From: Symsagittifera roscoffensis
Lineage: Eukaryota > Xenacoelomorpha > Acoela > Convolutidae
Direction of reading: 5' to 3'
Assembly: GCF_963678635.1 (NCBI RefSeq)
Contig: NW_026970671.1
Span: 1 to 64,000, forward strand
Length of the DNA stretch: 64,000 nt
In this document: positions 23,429 through 34,576 of the stretch, one piece after another
Layout of the letters: each line of letters opens with the position of its first letter
How positions within the stretch are numbered: the first letter of the stretch is position 1
Program-made: the position numbers and the translations under genes
The notes under the pieces: model-generated
Databases searched by the model: none
What the model saw: only the letters and a program-made list of their open reading frames with translations
What the model was told of the DNA's origin: nothing

Positions 23429-23693
23429 AGTAGTATGAGGGGCCGCCAGAGATCCTTAGGGGGGGGGGGGGGGCAGAATCACCTAAAATATGACGTAGGC
23501 GCCTAAGATCCGACACCTAAGGGGTCCAAATTTCTCTTGTAGTCAGCCGGCATTTTGCTGGTGGATTACAAGAGCCTCACTTGAGGATCCAAATTTTTGG
23601 GTGGCTTTCCCCCTGAGGAATTTACCAACAGTCATATACTCATGTAGCAAGTTTCTAGATCCCTGGTGGATAATCAAAGTAGGATCCTTAAAA
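23429..23693 (+). repeat. left terminal inverted repeat of Polinton 1
   Basis: About 265 bp, matching the complement of 42,433-42,675. It includes a run of 15 G at 23,459-23,473, about 30 bp from the element end, and the block AGCCGGCATTTTGCTGGTGG. A segment of about 20 bp near 23,595-23,620 has no counterpart at the right end. Confidence 0.93.
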
Positions 23694-24096
23694 ATTTTTT
23701 CACCCAATTTATATTTAGAAAAAAGCATAAATTAGCATTTTTTCGCCCTTCGGTACGTTCGACTTGGAATGCTGCCCTACTTTTGCCAGCATAGTTTTAA
23801 CGGTCTATTGAATGCTGTAGAGTATTTCCATGATTTAAATGTATTAACACTGAAACGTATGTAAACCATAATTACTCACCAAGGTTGCAATCCGGTTGCA
23901 GTTGTCGCTGTTACGTCTAGACAATAACGTAATAATAAAAAATGGTAAAATTATGGAATAATGAATTGCAAAAAATGAACTGAATGGGAAGTTGGCATAC
24001 AAGTGACATTGATTCGGAGCATTTATCTTTCACTGTTTTTTTCAACTGGATGTCAAATAAAAAAATGAATACATTCACAATCGTCATATAGTTTTC

Positions 24097-25850
24097 GTGT
24101 CGAGAGCCAAAAAAATTGCAGAGAGACAATTTGCAGAAAGTTGTAGAGAACAGTTTTATCTGGATGAGCTTTTAGAAATAACGTGGTGTATTTATGCAAA
24201 ACAGAAATATGGAAGAGCAACTGATTTGACCTTTGCTACCTATGAAAATATCTTTGATTATTCATTTGATTTCAACTCAATGATGATTGAGAAAGAGCTG
24301 GAGCGCAAAATACGACTTTGTTTTAATAACCTTTCAAAGTATTAAAAACTTCCGGTAGTTTATTTAAATATATACAATCGAGATATATGTCTAAGTAAGT
24401 GGTATCTGGAAGGTTACTTTCATTTCCATTGGCTTGAAATTAAGCAGTTCGGAGAAGTGCTAGCAAAAATTAAAAAGGAAATTGGAAAAACGAACTGTAA
24501 CTTCAACGGACTTGAAAATTATCCATGAGATATTTATTACTTTGAAAAAAAAACGTATCCAGAAAACACAAGCCGTCGGAACTATTTCTTAGCATCATGT
24601 TCCTTATTCTTCTTCTCGACTACTAACGATATATACTACGATGTTGCCATCGAGCTGACACCTTATGGTGGACTGATCGGGATAGAAAATTCTTCGTTAG
24701 ACAAATATTTAAGTGATTCAAAATTTTTACGAATGCTTGCTGTTTTACATGATGCCGCCGGTTTTATTCGTGAAGTTTACAATACTGGTCCCACATACTG
24801 CTATGTTCTACCGTTGAAATGTAACAACAGCCTGATTGGTCACTTGAGCGGTATCACGTTTTGTTCATATATCCAATTGAGGAAACCAAAACTATCAATT
24901 GTTAGAATGCTGAGTGAAAGATCAGTCGTGTTGAATTTGAATGGATTTCGATATAAAAAAAAACACTTTTATTTTAAAAGATTTAGCAATCACAACCGTT
25001 GACTACAGCGACTCCCTAATTTTTCTACCACCAGTCAGTTTTGTTTCCCTTTCAAAACTCGAGCAAAAAGCGTACAGCTGGCTAACGAATTACTTGCTTG
25101 GACTTCATCATTCTACGCTAAGGGAAAGGAAAAGGCAGACTACTTAGCCCATTATTTAGACCGCAGAGTAGAGAATAATGATGATTTGCGTTGTCCAAGA
25201 GTTGAAAACTTTAAAACAACAAATTTTCGAACTGCTGCAAACATATACCTCATTACAACTCCAAAAATCATTGTGCTCTCAAAAATCCAAAGCCTTTCTT
25301 GATTGGTTGAAAAATAATGACGATGATCAACACGGAGAGATTAGCCAAAGTGGAGACATATCTATCTCAAAATTCAGTTCTTTGGGCTTGGAAGACCACA
25401 GAGAGTGATATTAAAATTTCATTGACCCGAATAGAGCGCATTGACTGCAGACGCCAAGTTGTGCAACGAAAAGAGCAAATTGTTCTATCTGAAGAAGAAT
25501 TGACTACTCTGCGAAGATTTTTTCCCGTGATTGATCAGTTCATCTATTTCCAGCAATTCAAATATATCGGAAATATTAGCCAGCAAGCGAGGAGTCTGCT
25601 TTCCCAAGCTGATCTTAGTACCCAAACATCGTTAACCCGGAGTTCAATTGGATCTAACCAGCAGTGAGCTATCCAAACTCAACAGAAAATGAAAGAGGGC
25701 TCTGTGAAAAAAATCATGTTTCATGCAAAACTGAAAATGTTTCTGCTAACTATGTTTTACAAATGTATGATGATGAGGATGATAGTGATAGTAGTATCTG
25801 TACAAGTTATACTCGATATGAGATTTATTACTGTTTAGAAGAATAAATAA
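24097..25850 (+). pseudogene. Polinton 1 leading module, unidentified proteins
   Basis: A series of plus-strand open pieces (24,097-24,345, 24,733-25,002, 25,178-25,408, 25,317-25,667, 25,664-25,846). Recognisable peptide stretches include FLRMLAVLHDAAGFIREVY and TERLAKVETYLSQNSVL. The last piece is acidic (YDDEDDSDSS). They precede the core Polinton genes and match none of the core proteins I know. They may be lineage-specific cargo or a terminal-protein-type or regulatory gene, but no function can be assigned. The module looks broken. Confidence 0.45.
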
Positions 25851-25876
25851 ATTTTTTATCACATTTTTTTTTCATT

Positions 25877-26170
25877 TTGAACAAAATGTCTGAAATAGCA
25901 GTTGATGAACCTGATGCAACTATCATTACTGATTTTGTTTTCGAGAAAAACAATGAGAGTGTTGAGCGAAAACCTTGGAATTTTTGTAATAAAGTAACCG
26001 TACCGAGATCTGAAGTGGTTTTCATGTCTCAAATGATTTTAATTTTAATTTTATTGTTTTTCTGTATCTACAAACTCTCTCTGACGAAACTAAGCTGTGA
26101 GGAAACATCAGTTTCGTTCGCAATCCTGTCCGGTTCAGTTGGCTACGTACTACCAAATCCTCGGATATGA
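25877..26170 (+). pseudogene. Polinton 1 small membrane protein
   Basis: 97 codons. A hydrophilic N-terminal half is followed by KVTVPRSEVVF, one strongly hydrophobic segment (about residues 50-72) and a C-terminal GYVLPNPRI. The pairing of VPRSEV, a single transmembrane segment and LPNP recurs, from memory, in small proteins next to the ATPase in animal Polintons. Role unknown, possibly membrane anchoring during assembly. It sits just upstream of the ATPase on the same strand. Confidence 0.55.
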
Positions 26171-26902
26171 ATAAAATTGTTGATATGTCAACGCGAGTGT
26201 TAATGGTAGTTTTTGAACCTTCAGGATCCGGAAAAACAGAGTTAATGTTCAAACTTTTGAAAGGAAAAACATTTTATCCAAGGTTTAAAAGAGCAATCTT
26301 CTTTTACACAGAAAGTCAACCGATGTACAGTGAAAAAGGGAAGTCTCACAAAATTAACACGGCGTTTGTGAAAATCAACGGTTTTGATGTGCTAAGGAAC
26401 ATTGAAAAGGTTCTTCTAGTGTTTGATTATTCATGAGTGTTTTAGTGAAGAAATATACAATGATAACGAGTTTGTTAAACTCACAATAGCAGGGAGACAC
26501 GAAGGTTTAGATGTTAAATATGTCAAGCATAATTTATTCCAGCAAAGTCGTTGGTCCCGAACAATTGATTGAAACACATCACATAACATTTTATTCAAAT
26601 CACATAGCGATATTCATCAACTAGAGCATCTTGGAATGCAACTGAATTTAACAAAAATTTTGAGAAGCTGTTGTGAATTTGCCACAAATTACACATACGG
26701 ACATCTATTAATTGATTTAGATCCCCGAACATCAGATTGTCTACGATACTGTTCAAACATAATACCATCAGGTCCATCATTTTTTTACTTCCTATTAAGT
26801 AAGGCAGAGCCAGTCACACCCATAACAATTGAACGCGAGAAAGCGATCTATTCTGCAGCACTTGGTTCAATTGAATCCGTCTCAACTTCGAAGTTTTATT
26901 AG
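26160..26902 (+). pseudogene. Polinton 1 packaging ATPase (FtsK/HerA type)
   Basis: A Walker A P-loop EPSGSGKTELMFKLL lies near the start of the piece at 26,167. Further right, LTIAGRHEGL (near 26,490) and YGHLLIDLDPRTSDCLRY (in 26,636-26,902) match blocks typical of Polinton ATPases. The family is thought to pump the element genome into its capsid. The gene is broken and is followed at once by the small conserved protein. Confidence 0.88.
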
Positions 26903-27134
26903 AAAAACATCAAATCGAATTGTGATTTCATGTATATGCGAATGCTTGCTGAATGTAGTCAATGGTAACGTGCGAAATAATATCCCTAACATACACAATT
27001 TTGAAGAAACATATAAATTGTTAATCAACCCACAGACGAACCTTGATAGAAAACAAGCATTTATTTTAAGTAGGCAAGGGATTAATCTACTCCAAAATAT
27101 TCTCTACTTTTGCTTCATTTACCTTAGAAGATAA
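26829..27134 (+). pseudogene. Polinton 1 small conserved protein
   Basis: 101 codons. The blocks LQHLVQLNPSQLRSFI, ICECLLNVVNGNV and LSRQGINLLQNIL follow the pattern of a small protein of about 100 residues that recurs in animal Polintons (R..L..L......R..li......iv..i.Ec.lNvl.GNv, ending in a Gly plus hydrophobic patch). The function is unknown to me. It overlaps the end of the ATPase region. Confidence 0.55.
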
Positions 27135-27651
27135 ACAATGGTGGCATCCGAAGAGTTTGTTTTAATGCCAAAGCATGTCTATGTTCGAGAGCAACCACAA
27201 CTGCTTGACAATTCAATTGAACATAAAAAGAGTAACTTCCCAAATGGCATAATTCACAAATGGCATAAAATTTCAAGTTTTTTTGTATTTTAAACGTTTT
27301 CTATCAATTTATAATTCCAACATTTTGTCAGGAACAAAAACATATTAACATGATTTGGAACTAATTACTTCCAAACAAATGAAGAGCGACAAAATTGTTG
27401 AAAAAATTGACCACAAGAAGCTTATTAGTAACCGCAAGCGTTTGCTTTTCGCTTTTGATAAAAAATTCTACGACTCTTTCAAGATTAAATGTCAATCACC
27501 ATTCGAATTAACAAGTTGACTAACTTTCTCACATTGCTCACGAAAAAAGTTTCTCTCGATGTTTTCAATGCAACTGTTGTATGAAATATATGCCGAATTA
27601 TGCCAATTGAGACGTAATCATAAAAAGCCTCAATTATCATACTTCAACTGA
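27135..27651. other. Polinton 1 spacer
   Basis: A+T-rich with no convincing frame. It includes the imperfect direct repeat CAAATGGCATAA at about 27,241 and 27,257. Confidence 0.6.
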
Positions 27652-28035
27652 ATGAGACCGCAATTAACTCCGAAACAAAGTGATGCATCAACTGACACAA
27701 TACCAATACCAGTTACTGTTGCACCTGAGGACCACAAGCAGCTAACAACAACAACAAAAACATCACTTATGACCGAAGATGAGGGAGATGGAACAAATGT
27801 TGGTAGTGACCAGCCCACTGATGCTATGGATGCTGTTGAAAAACGTATGTTAGGACAGTTAGAGATCATGGACGTAAAAAAACTTACACGAGCTAAAAAT
27901 GTTCTGCAAATTATTATATCATCTTCTCGGGTCAAAATGAACAAAATTGACGAAATGATTTATCTGGACAAGGTCCCCACTGGAATCAAAGCATCAGTTT
28001 TTCTGTATGATATACAACAACAGATCAAAAATTGA
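27652..28035 (+). pseudogene. Polinton 1 Thr/Asp-rich protein, unidentified
   Basis: 127 codons. The N-terminal half is disordered and rich in Thr, Pro and Asp (DTIPIPVTVAPED, MTEDEGDGTNVG). The C-terminal half looks helical (MDAVEKRMLGQLEIMDVKKL, then QIIISSSRVKMNKIDEM). It lies between the ATPase module and the integrase. No family was recognised. It could be a scaffold or a regulatory protein. Confidence 0.4.
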
Positions 28036-28085
28036 CAAAATAATGCTTTCATAATGATTCTTTCGGCTCTTAATCTTAACGAACA

Positions 28086-29362
28086 GTGGTTATGAATACA
28101 TGTGCCAAACACGCGATCAAGTCAGCTATTGCTTCTACAGCAAAAATCAAAAGTCCCACCAAAGAACAAATAAGTGTTGACAGTACCAACAGCCCATCCT
28201 CAAGCTCAAAAACAGTCAAAAAACGCAGAGGCACCAAAAGTACAAGCTTATATCAAAGAGGTAGAAAATAAAACTAACCAGAAGGCTCTGATTCGCACGG
28301 AACGCCCTATTACGATTCGGATACTTCAGCGACAGAAACGACGGAGACAAAAACGAAGAGATGGCAAACCTACATCAGCTGAAGAGAAAATATTTTAAAA
28401 AAAGTACACATCTAGAGGGGCAGATCTGTTTGGAAGTGTGAAGAACTTGAAAGACGAAACCAAACTACCACGACGGAAAGTTTTTCTACTCAGTGCACGC
28501 ATACACAAAATATCTACCAGTTCGTCGAAAAATACCTCGGTTAAAAGTAAGAGTCTATGACATAGACGAAACATGGTCAGTTGATTTAGCATATGTTGAT
28601 AAACTTGCAAAATACAACAAAGGTTTTAAATATCTCCTGATTGCTGTGGATTGTATGTCTCGATATCTACGTGTGCAGCCATTGAAATCAAAATATGCTA
28701 CTGCAACAGCAGAAGTATTCAAAAAATTATTAAGATTAAATAACCGAAAAAACTCTGGGTAGAAAAAGGCACATAGTTCAAGGGATCATTTCAGACACTA
28801 TGTGATAAGAAGGGTATTTTGACTTACACAACCGAGAGCAAAAAAAAATCTGCATTTGCCGAGAGAAATTTTCGATTTTGAAGAGTTTGATTTACAGATA
28901 TTTGGAGCACAAATGGACTTACTTTTACCTAGACAAGCTTCAAGAATTTGTTCACACAATTAACTCACGAACGAATCGTGTCATAAAAAAGGCACCACAT
29001 AAAGTGACTAAAAAGTAGTTCCATATCTAATTTCATTGCGAGTAGAACAATCTCAAAAAATAGTTCGCCAACCAAAACTTATTGTTGGCGATTTTGTCAG
29101 ATCAGCAAAAATTGATATTCCTTTTCGAAAAGTATACAAACAATCTTTCACAGACGAAGTTTTTAAAATATTTGACGTACCAACATGAAATTCTCCGACT
29201 TATAACCTTATCGACGCAAAAAAGGAGCCAATTGAGGGAAAATTCTTTGAGCTTGAACTAATCAGAGTAGTAGAACAAGTAGAGCAGGAAGAAGAGGAGG
29301 AGGAGGATGAGGATGAGGAGGAGGAGGAGGCACAAGAACAAGAACAAGAAAATCAGCCATGA
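28086..29362 (+). pseudogene. Polinton 1 integrase (retroviral-type, rve)
   Basis: The catalytic-core signature ETWSVDLAYVDKLAKYN, then GFKYLLIAVDCMSRYL, then RVQPLKSK lies in 28,493-28,762. It is preceded by a basic N-terminal region (28,086-28,440, with ADLFGSVKNLKDETKLPRRK) and followed by helix-rich core remains (FAERNFR, LQEFVHTINSRTNRVIKK near 28,860-29,010). A C-terminal SH3-like or chromo-like block (VGDFVRSAKIDIPF, then FTDEVFKIFDV) and a Glu/Asp/Gln-rich tail (29,280-29,358) complete it. Polinton integrases insert the element with a 6-bp duplication, matching the TCGGTG found here. The gene is broken. Confidence 0.92.
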
Positions 29363-30219
29363 CTAACAATTTTGATGACGCTATCAATGATTCCTTTACG
29401 GTTACTTTGGTGTCAACGGCGTCTATGAACATTTTCAGTGAAAACTCATTGGCCAACTTGAATAATCTTTTAAACGAAGAGATCAATCTCCAAGGTGAAT
29501 GGAAAGTAGCACTGACAGAAATAACATTCCCCACTCGTATAAAAAACGTAACAGACACAAAGCTCAAATACTACAAAAAAGACAAAGTCAGAGCAAGTCA
29601 AAAAGTTAATAAAGATTAATTTTCCAGGCCATATGATGGTGAACGAGTTGAAATTACAAGGGGTTTATATGATGATGTTAAGAAACTAATTAACGAAATC
29701 AACTTGAAGACGGAGCTTGAAAACTTCAGTTATGATATCGATCCGATTACCAGACACCTCACGTTATGGATGCCTTACTGGGAAGGAATTACGATTGAGA
29801 GTCTTCAGATTCTCAGTATTTTGGGTTTCAAAGACATAAGGGATGTATTAGGATACCACATAGGTTACAAACGTTCCAGCCAAGTACATAGCATATTAGC
29901 AACTCAAAATATGATCACTGACTATCACGTTGACATGATTGCCGGTACTCGATTAATGTTTATATACTTGGATATCATTCACTACCAAAATGTGGGGGAT
30001 ACCAAAGCTCCGCTATTAAGAGTCATTGATACTAATCGGCGAGTGAAAAACGGTAACGTGTGTCCGATCGAACCTACTCGTCGCAAGTTTTTCAGCAATT
30101 TAGATTACCAGAAACTTCTAGTAAATAATACTCAAAGCATTGGAGTAAACTTGCGAACCGAAACTGGTCGTCTTGTCCCATTTGCGGGTGGAGGAGGAAA
30201 AGTTGTTCCAACTTTATAA
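29359..30219 (+). pseudogene. Polinton 1 minor capsid protein (penton, single jelly-roll type)
   Basis: The N-terminal FTVTLVSTASMNIFSENS followed by LQGEWKVALTEITFP is the recurrent start of the Polinton minor capsid protein. In the second piece (29,704-30,219), FIYLDIIHYQNVGDTKAPLL and LRTETGRLVPF match the family C-terminal half. The family forms the capsid vertex. The start codon overlaps the integrase stop in an ATGA arrangement, a compact virus-like layout. The gene is not intact. Confidence 0.85.
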
Positions 30220-30248
30220 TTTCAAAAATTTTAGAGCTGGTATTAAAT

Positions 30249-30660
30249 ATGGATGCGTTTTACCATAATCAAGCTACTCTTCCGCACTTCTCAGGGCACT
30301 ACAGACAACGAGGAATTGGCTTTGGTGCCTTGGCAATGGGAATTGGAAGATTTGCGCTTCCTTTAGCTCATAATTTTACAATACCTGTTGCAAAACGAAT
30401 CGAAAAAGAGTTGCTTGTCCAAGCTGCTCCGGAGCTTATTATTATAGCCACTAAAAACGCCCAAGCAAGCTTTGAAAAGTACAGTCAAAAATACGATTAA
30501 AAAACAAGTTGGAAGCGGAAAAAATCTGCTCGCAAGATTAAGAGAGAAGGGGACTTCAGTGAAGAGACTCGGAAGAAAAACCAGCGGTACCATTTCAAAG
30601 AAACGAACTCTACCAAGAAGTCGCTCTAATTTCTTCACCAGAGTGCGAAATTATTTCTAA
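30249..30660 (+). pseudogene. Polinton 1 basic minor virion protein (PX/pVI-like)
   Basis: The N-terminal GHYRQRGIGFGALAMGIGRF is Gly/aromatic-rich, followed by an amphipathic segment with QAAPELIIIATKN. A very basic C-terminal part (30,472-30,660, VKRLGRKTSGTISKKRTLPR) follows. The AAPELI..ATK block is shared with element 2 (48,934-49,197 and copies), linking the two families. In Polintons this gene sits just before the major capsid gene. A DNA-binding or membrane-active virion role is plausible but inferred. Confidence 0.7.
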
Positions 30661-30661
30661 T

Positions 30662-31930
30662 TTGATATCAACTGAAGCGACCCACAGTTCTCTAGATTTT
30701 TTTGAAAAACCTCCTCTACTTGTAACCTTTGAAAATGCTTTTACCCAAAAAATTGGACCATCCTACTCGCCTGATGGTCCTATGCTTGATTTTGAAGTTT
30801 TGGGAGATCGAAACAATTTCATTGATCTTCAGCGTACTCGTCTTGAAAAAGTGCTGAGAGTTGTACAAAACAACGGAAATGTTTTACGAACTCATGCTAC
30901 CGATGCGGGAATAAGAGACCAATCATATTTGGTCAATATTCCACTTTCATCTTTGTTTTCCGAATGCACGCTGTCTTTAAATGGCGAAAAAATCTCAACA
31001 ACCAATGCTAATTTTGCACATGAAAGTTTTATTGAAACTAAATTTTCTCACGGTATTGACGCAAAAAAAACCTGGCTTGCTTGCCAAGGCTAATACTCTA
31101 AGGATAATCCAGCAAATGTGGATGGTACGGCTGGGAGAGCTGTTGATGTTGCAGAACGTAAACGTCTTGTAGCAGCTTCGGCCGAGTTGAGGTTGTTTGG
31201 TAAAATAGCATGTGACTTCTTGTCTTGTGACAAGCATTTAATAAGTGGTGTCACTGCCCGTCTTTCTCTGAGACATTCTCCTAACGACTTCGTTGTTATT
31301 TCAGAGGACAATGGTAAACATTACCAAGTTAAAATCACTGAAGCTAACTTATATGTGCGAAAAATGACAGTGACAGACTTTGTGTTGTCAACGATAGAAA
31401 AAACGCTGCTGAAAAGCCCAGGAAAATATAATTATTTTGAAGTCCTACCACGAACCCTTTTGGCCACAACCGGAGTACAAAGCTGGGGTCAAGAGGATGT
31501 TTTCGCGAAAGAACCAGTACGAAGAATGATTGTGGCAATGAGTACAAATGAGGCTTACTTGGGCACAAATACATCAAATCTTTTTCATTACCAAAAAATC
31601 AGATTGAATGAAATCATTGTGTACAGGAACGGGCACCTAATGCAGGTACTCCAATATCTACGACTGATAACAAAAGAATTTACTATAACACATTGGAAGC
31701 TCTGGATTTTATTTCAACAATAGTCATGGAATCAGTCCGGCTAATTGTAGCAATCATTATATTATGCCATTTGATCTCACATCTACTCAGGAGGCTTCAC
31801 ATGCACGATATCCGTGGAGCTTAAATTCGACGCTCCACTTGCTAGGAATATTGAGTTACTTTTCATGGGAGAGCGGGCATCAACATTATACGTCCGTTCT
31901 GACAGAAAAACTGCCAAAAGTGCTCTCATG
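30662..31930 (+). pseudogene. Polinton 1 major capsid protein (double jelly-roll)
   Basis: The piece at 30,662-31,093 carries SYSPDGPMLDFEVLGDRNNF, the usual N-terminal P..F.i.G....yIDL pattern, and ECTLSLNGEKISTTNANFAH. The next piece (31,118-31,723) has LRLFGKIACDFLSCDKHLIS and KITEANLYVRKM. Near 31,750 MPFDLTSTQEASHA marks the C-terminal block also seen in element 2. The family builds the icosahedral shell. It is broken in several places. Confidence 0.9.
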
Positions 31931-31937
31931 ACCTAGA

Positions 31938-32389
31938 GGAGAGAGAGAGAGAGAGAGAGAGATGGAAATGGAAAGAGTGGAAAACGGGAAAAAACAAACA
32001 ATGTTCAGATATTTGAGCTCATCAATCGATGCAAACGTTTGAAGTATCGATTTGAAGGTATTGGACCAGCTAATTGTCCATTGGCGTTGAAAAAAGACAA
32101 AACATTTCAAATTGTGAACGCATCAAACTCTGATCAACCGGGTACTCATTCGTTACTGTTCGCTCGAGCTGATGGACAAGTTTTCTTCGCTGACCCCCTT
32201 GGACAAAAACTAACAACGTATCCTAACATATACATATATGCGAGACGCTTCATGAGTTTACATGATGGTGAAACTAATCAAATACTGATGTACATACCTA
32301 TTCAATCAGCAAACTCAGTTTTATGTGAACCTCATTGTGTTTACGTTGCCCATTTGATAATAACATCTAGATTTCCTCAAGGACTTTAA
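31938..32389 (+). pseudogene. Polinton 1 cysteine protease (adenain/Ulp1-like)
   Basis: In 32,039-32,389: FQIVNASNSDQPGTHSLLFA, then VFFADPLG, then SVLCEPHCVYVAHLI. The order PGTH, an acidic DPLG turn and a C-terminal C..hCvY block follows the His-Asp/Asn-Cys arrangement of adenovirus-type maturation proteases. The protease lies directly downstream of the major capsid gene, as expected for capsid maturation. A (GA)n run of about 20 bases (near 31,940-31,960) lies at its start. Confidence 0.85.
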
Positions 32390-32704
32390 GTGAATGATCA
32401 TGATATGATGTGATTTGCAAAACCTATGCATATATTATTGATTTGATGTTATGAAGTGATTTAATTTATATATATTTTTTGAACATTTTTTATTCCAATA
32501 TCTAACTCAGGGGGTTCTAGAGCAATCTTGTTAACCAAAAAAAACAATCAAAATCAAAAGTCTCCTGGAAATTTTTTCTACGAGTCTCAAAAAAAAATTG
32601 AGGCATGGATCGCTACGCTCCTCGGGATCGCCTTTTGCTGGTGTAGTCAGTTTTTTTAGGGTTTGATTAAAAAAACAAAAGGAAAACAGATTTTTAAAAA
32701 TTGA
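32390..32704. other. Polinton 1 intergenic, convergent
   Basis: A+T-rich region where plus-strand capsid and protease genes meet minus-strand genes. It holds TATATATATTTTTTG-type sequence and a small GC-richer patch near 32,600-32,645. No frame was assigned. Confidence 0.5.
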
Positions 32705-33325
32705 ATTTCTTTTCCATAATAAATTTAACAAACAAAGTTTGTGAATCAATTTCTAAACGACCATACCCACTCAGAATAATACCATAATTTTTAGAAAACT
32801 CGGCAGCATTATCACCATTCAAAAAATTAATGAAGCGTTCAATTATTACATTACTGATTAAATCAATTTGAGTTTGAATGGATCGAGTTTGTGAAGCAAA
32901 GCAAATTTGTGGCAATCTTCTTCGTTCAGAAGCACTACCAATGTCAGTTGAATTGTTATTAGAATTGTTGTAGTTGACAGCAATTTTAATGTTTCCATCA
33001 GGGGTCCCGATAGGTGAAATTCACTGCAACACAATATTAGATGTTTGAAAGATGAGAGTAAACAAGGTACAACGAAACTGGTTGAAGTCATCTTGTTCAC
33101 TACGTTGACACAATCTTTTGTTACTTCGATGAGAGCATGGATGTGGGGAGGGGCATCGACGAACAATTGGGCGCAATACTCGTTATGAATTGAATGGGTT
33201 GCAAATGCAAAATTTGTGTTTAGAGGGAGTTGTGAGGTGTCGGGCTCAGTGTTCAGAATAAAAAATTTAAAATTCTTTCGAACTTTTTTTAAAAAATTCA
33301 GGCGACTGCTCATACATTGATTCAA
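32694..33325 (-). pseudogene. Polinton 1 minus-strand protein, unidentified
   Basis: Overlapping minus-strand pieces (32,858-33,325, 155 codons, and 32,694-32,915). Visible peptides are FFILNTEPDTSQLPLNTNF, DAPPHIHALIEVTKDCV and FAKNYGI-like SKNYGIILSGYGRLEID. The composition is protein-like and less biased than the surroundings. I do not recognise the family. It lies between the protease and the PC4-like gene on the opposite strand from the core genes. Confidence 0.4.
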
Positions 33326-33479
33326 TCATCTTGCTTGTTAAATCAAATTATTCAGTCGTTTTTTTTTCGGTTTCAGGCAACACTACACTTTTTATGATTC
33401 GAATATTCCTCACCACTTTCAGCGCATTCTTTTTCGGGACGGACTGATCGTTTTGACGTGTATCGTCTTTCATGATGTT

Positions 33480-33885
33480 TATCGTTTACAGCTGAGGAGG
33501 ATGATGAGAGGGAGGAGGGGGAGGAAGAAGATGAAGTTTTTTCACCAGTTTGTTTTTAACCAATTTTTTAATCTTTGAATAATTATCTGAAAAAACAATC
33601 AAATTCTCTTGTCATGAAGGTGAATGCTTGATAACATTTAAATACACCATTTTCATTCATTTTAAATAACTTAAGTGTGATATATGTACCCGTTTTGTCA
33701 AAAGTTTTCGTTCCAACTCGTACAATGCGTTTTTCTCCCAAAGATATATCTTGAAAATCATCGTAAAAGTCTGTATCCTTCTCTAGCCACAAAAACATAG
33801 TGGTGGTGGTAAGGGTAGTGGATTGCTGGTTCAACTGTTTTATGAGAGAGTGTAATGAATATTGAACTGGATAGAATATAAACAA
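33480..33885 (-). pseudogene. Polinton 1 minus-strand protein, possibly PC4-like
   Basis: In the 100-codon frame 33,583-33,885, DISLGEKRIVRVGTKTFDKT, TYITLKLFKMNENG and AFTFMTREFDCF recall the transcriptional coactivator PC4/p15 single-stranded-DNA-binding fold (LG..R.V.V..f.g..yi.ir.fy...G, then a final helix with a t..ef..l pattern). A Ser-rich tract follows downstream (33,490-33,540). PC4-like proteins would fit replication or transcription of a DNA element. The assignment rests on pattern memory only. Confidence 0.35.
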
Positions 33886-34576
33886 ATCTCTGTGGATTTA
33901 TTTTTATGACGCACATTCAGCCTATAGCGGGAAAATTAATTAGTTTTTGCAATTGGATTTGTATAAGATAAAAGCGTGTTTATTGCATCTGTCATTTCTG
34001 TCTGGAAAGCCCCTGAATAGGTCATAAATCTCAGTTAAGGTTAGATGTTGGTATACATGTACTCACTTTGAAGTGGGGACCTTTATAGCCCTCGTCGAGG
34101 GACGTAAAAAAAGGCGTCATGCACTCTATTTGAACTAGAGATAGCAATAGCTTGCATTTGTCTGGCAAATTACCGTTTTAGCTCATAAATCTCAATGTTT
34201 TTTTTTCTGGCGGCATGCATGTTATCTCTTTGAAGTGTAAAATTTCTGTCATTTTGTGCTTAGGGTATCATAAAAAGGCGCCATGATGCTTCTTTGAAGT
34301 ATAGATTTTCAAAGCGTTCACATTTCTACTTTAATTGCAGAAGCCCTGAAAACATATTAAAACTTCCCAAAACCAAACTTATGGTAATTGGCTAAATCTT
34401 AGACCTCCAGCGAAAAAAACTGAAATGGTAGGTCAAACTAAATCTGCACACTAATTTATTTCAATCTCTCAAAATCTTAGACCTCCAGCGAAAAAAACTG
34501 AAATGGTAGGTCAAACTAAATCTACACACTAATTTATTTCAATCTCTCAAAATCAATCAAAACAAAGTTTTCAACG
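33886..34576. other. Polinton 1 intergenic with 78-bp duplication
   Basis: Non-coding stretch between divergent gene groups, and a possible promoter region for both. It contains a tandem 78-bp pair (34,395-34,472 and 34,473-34,550; ATCTTAGACCTCCAGCG in each) that differs at about one base. Confidence 0.6.
34395..34550. repeat. 78-bp tandem duplication
   Basis: Two nearly identical copies, each running from AATCTTAGACCTCC to TTTCAATCTCTCAA. A recent local duplication directly upstream of the next gene start. Confidence 0.93.

Noticed and set aside
29262-29567. 101-codon minus-strand frame with Pro/His run
   Set aside because: Antisense of the integrase acidic tail and penton start.
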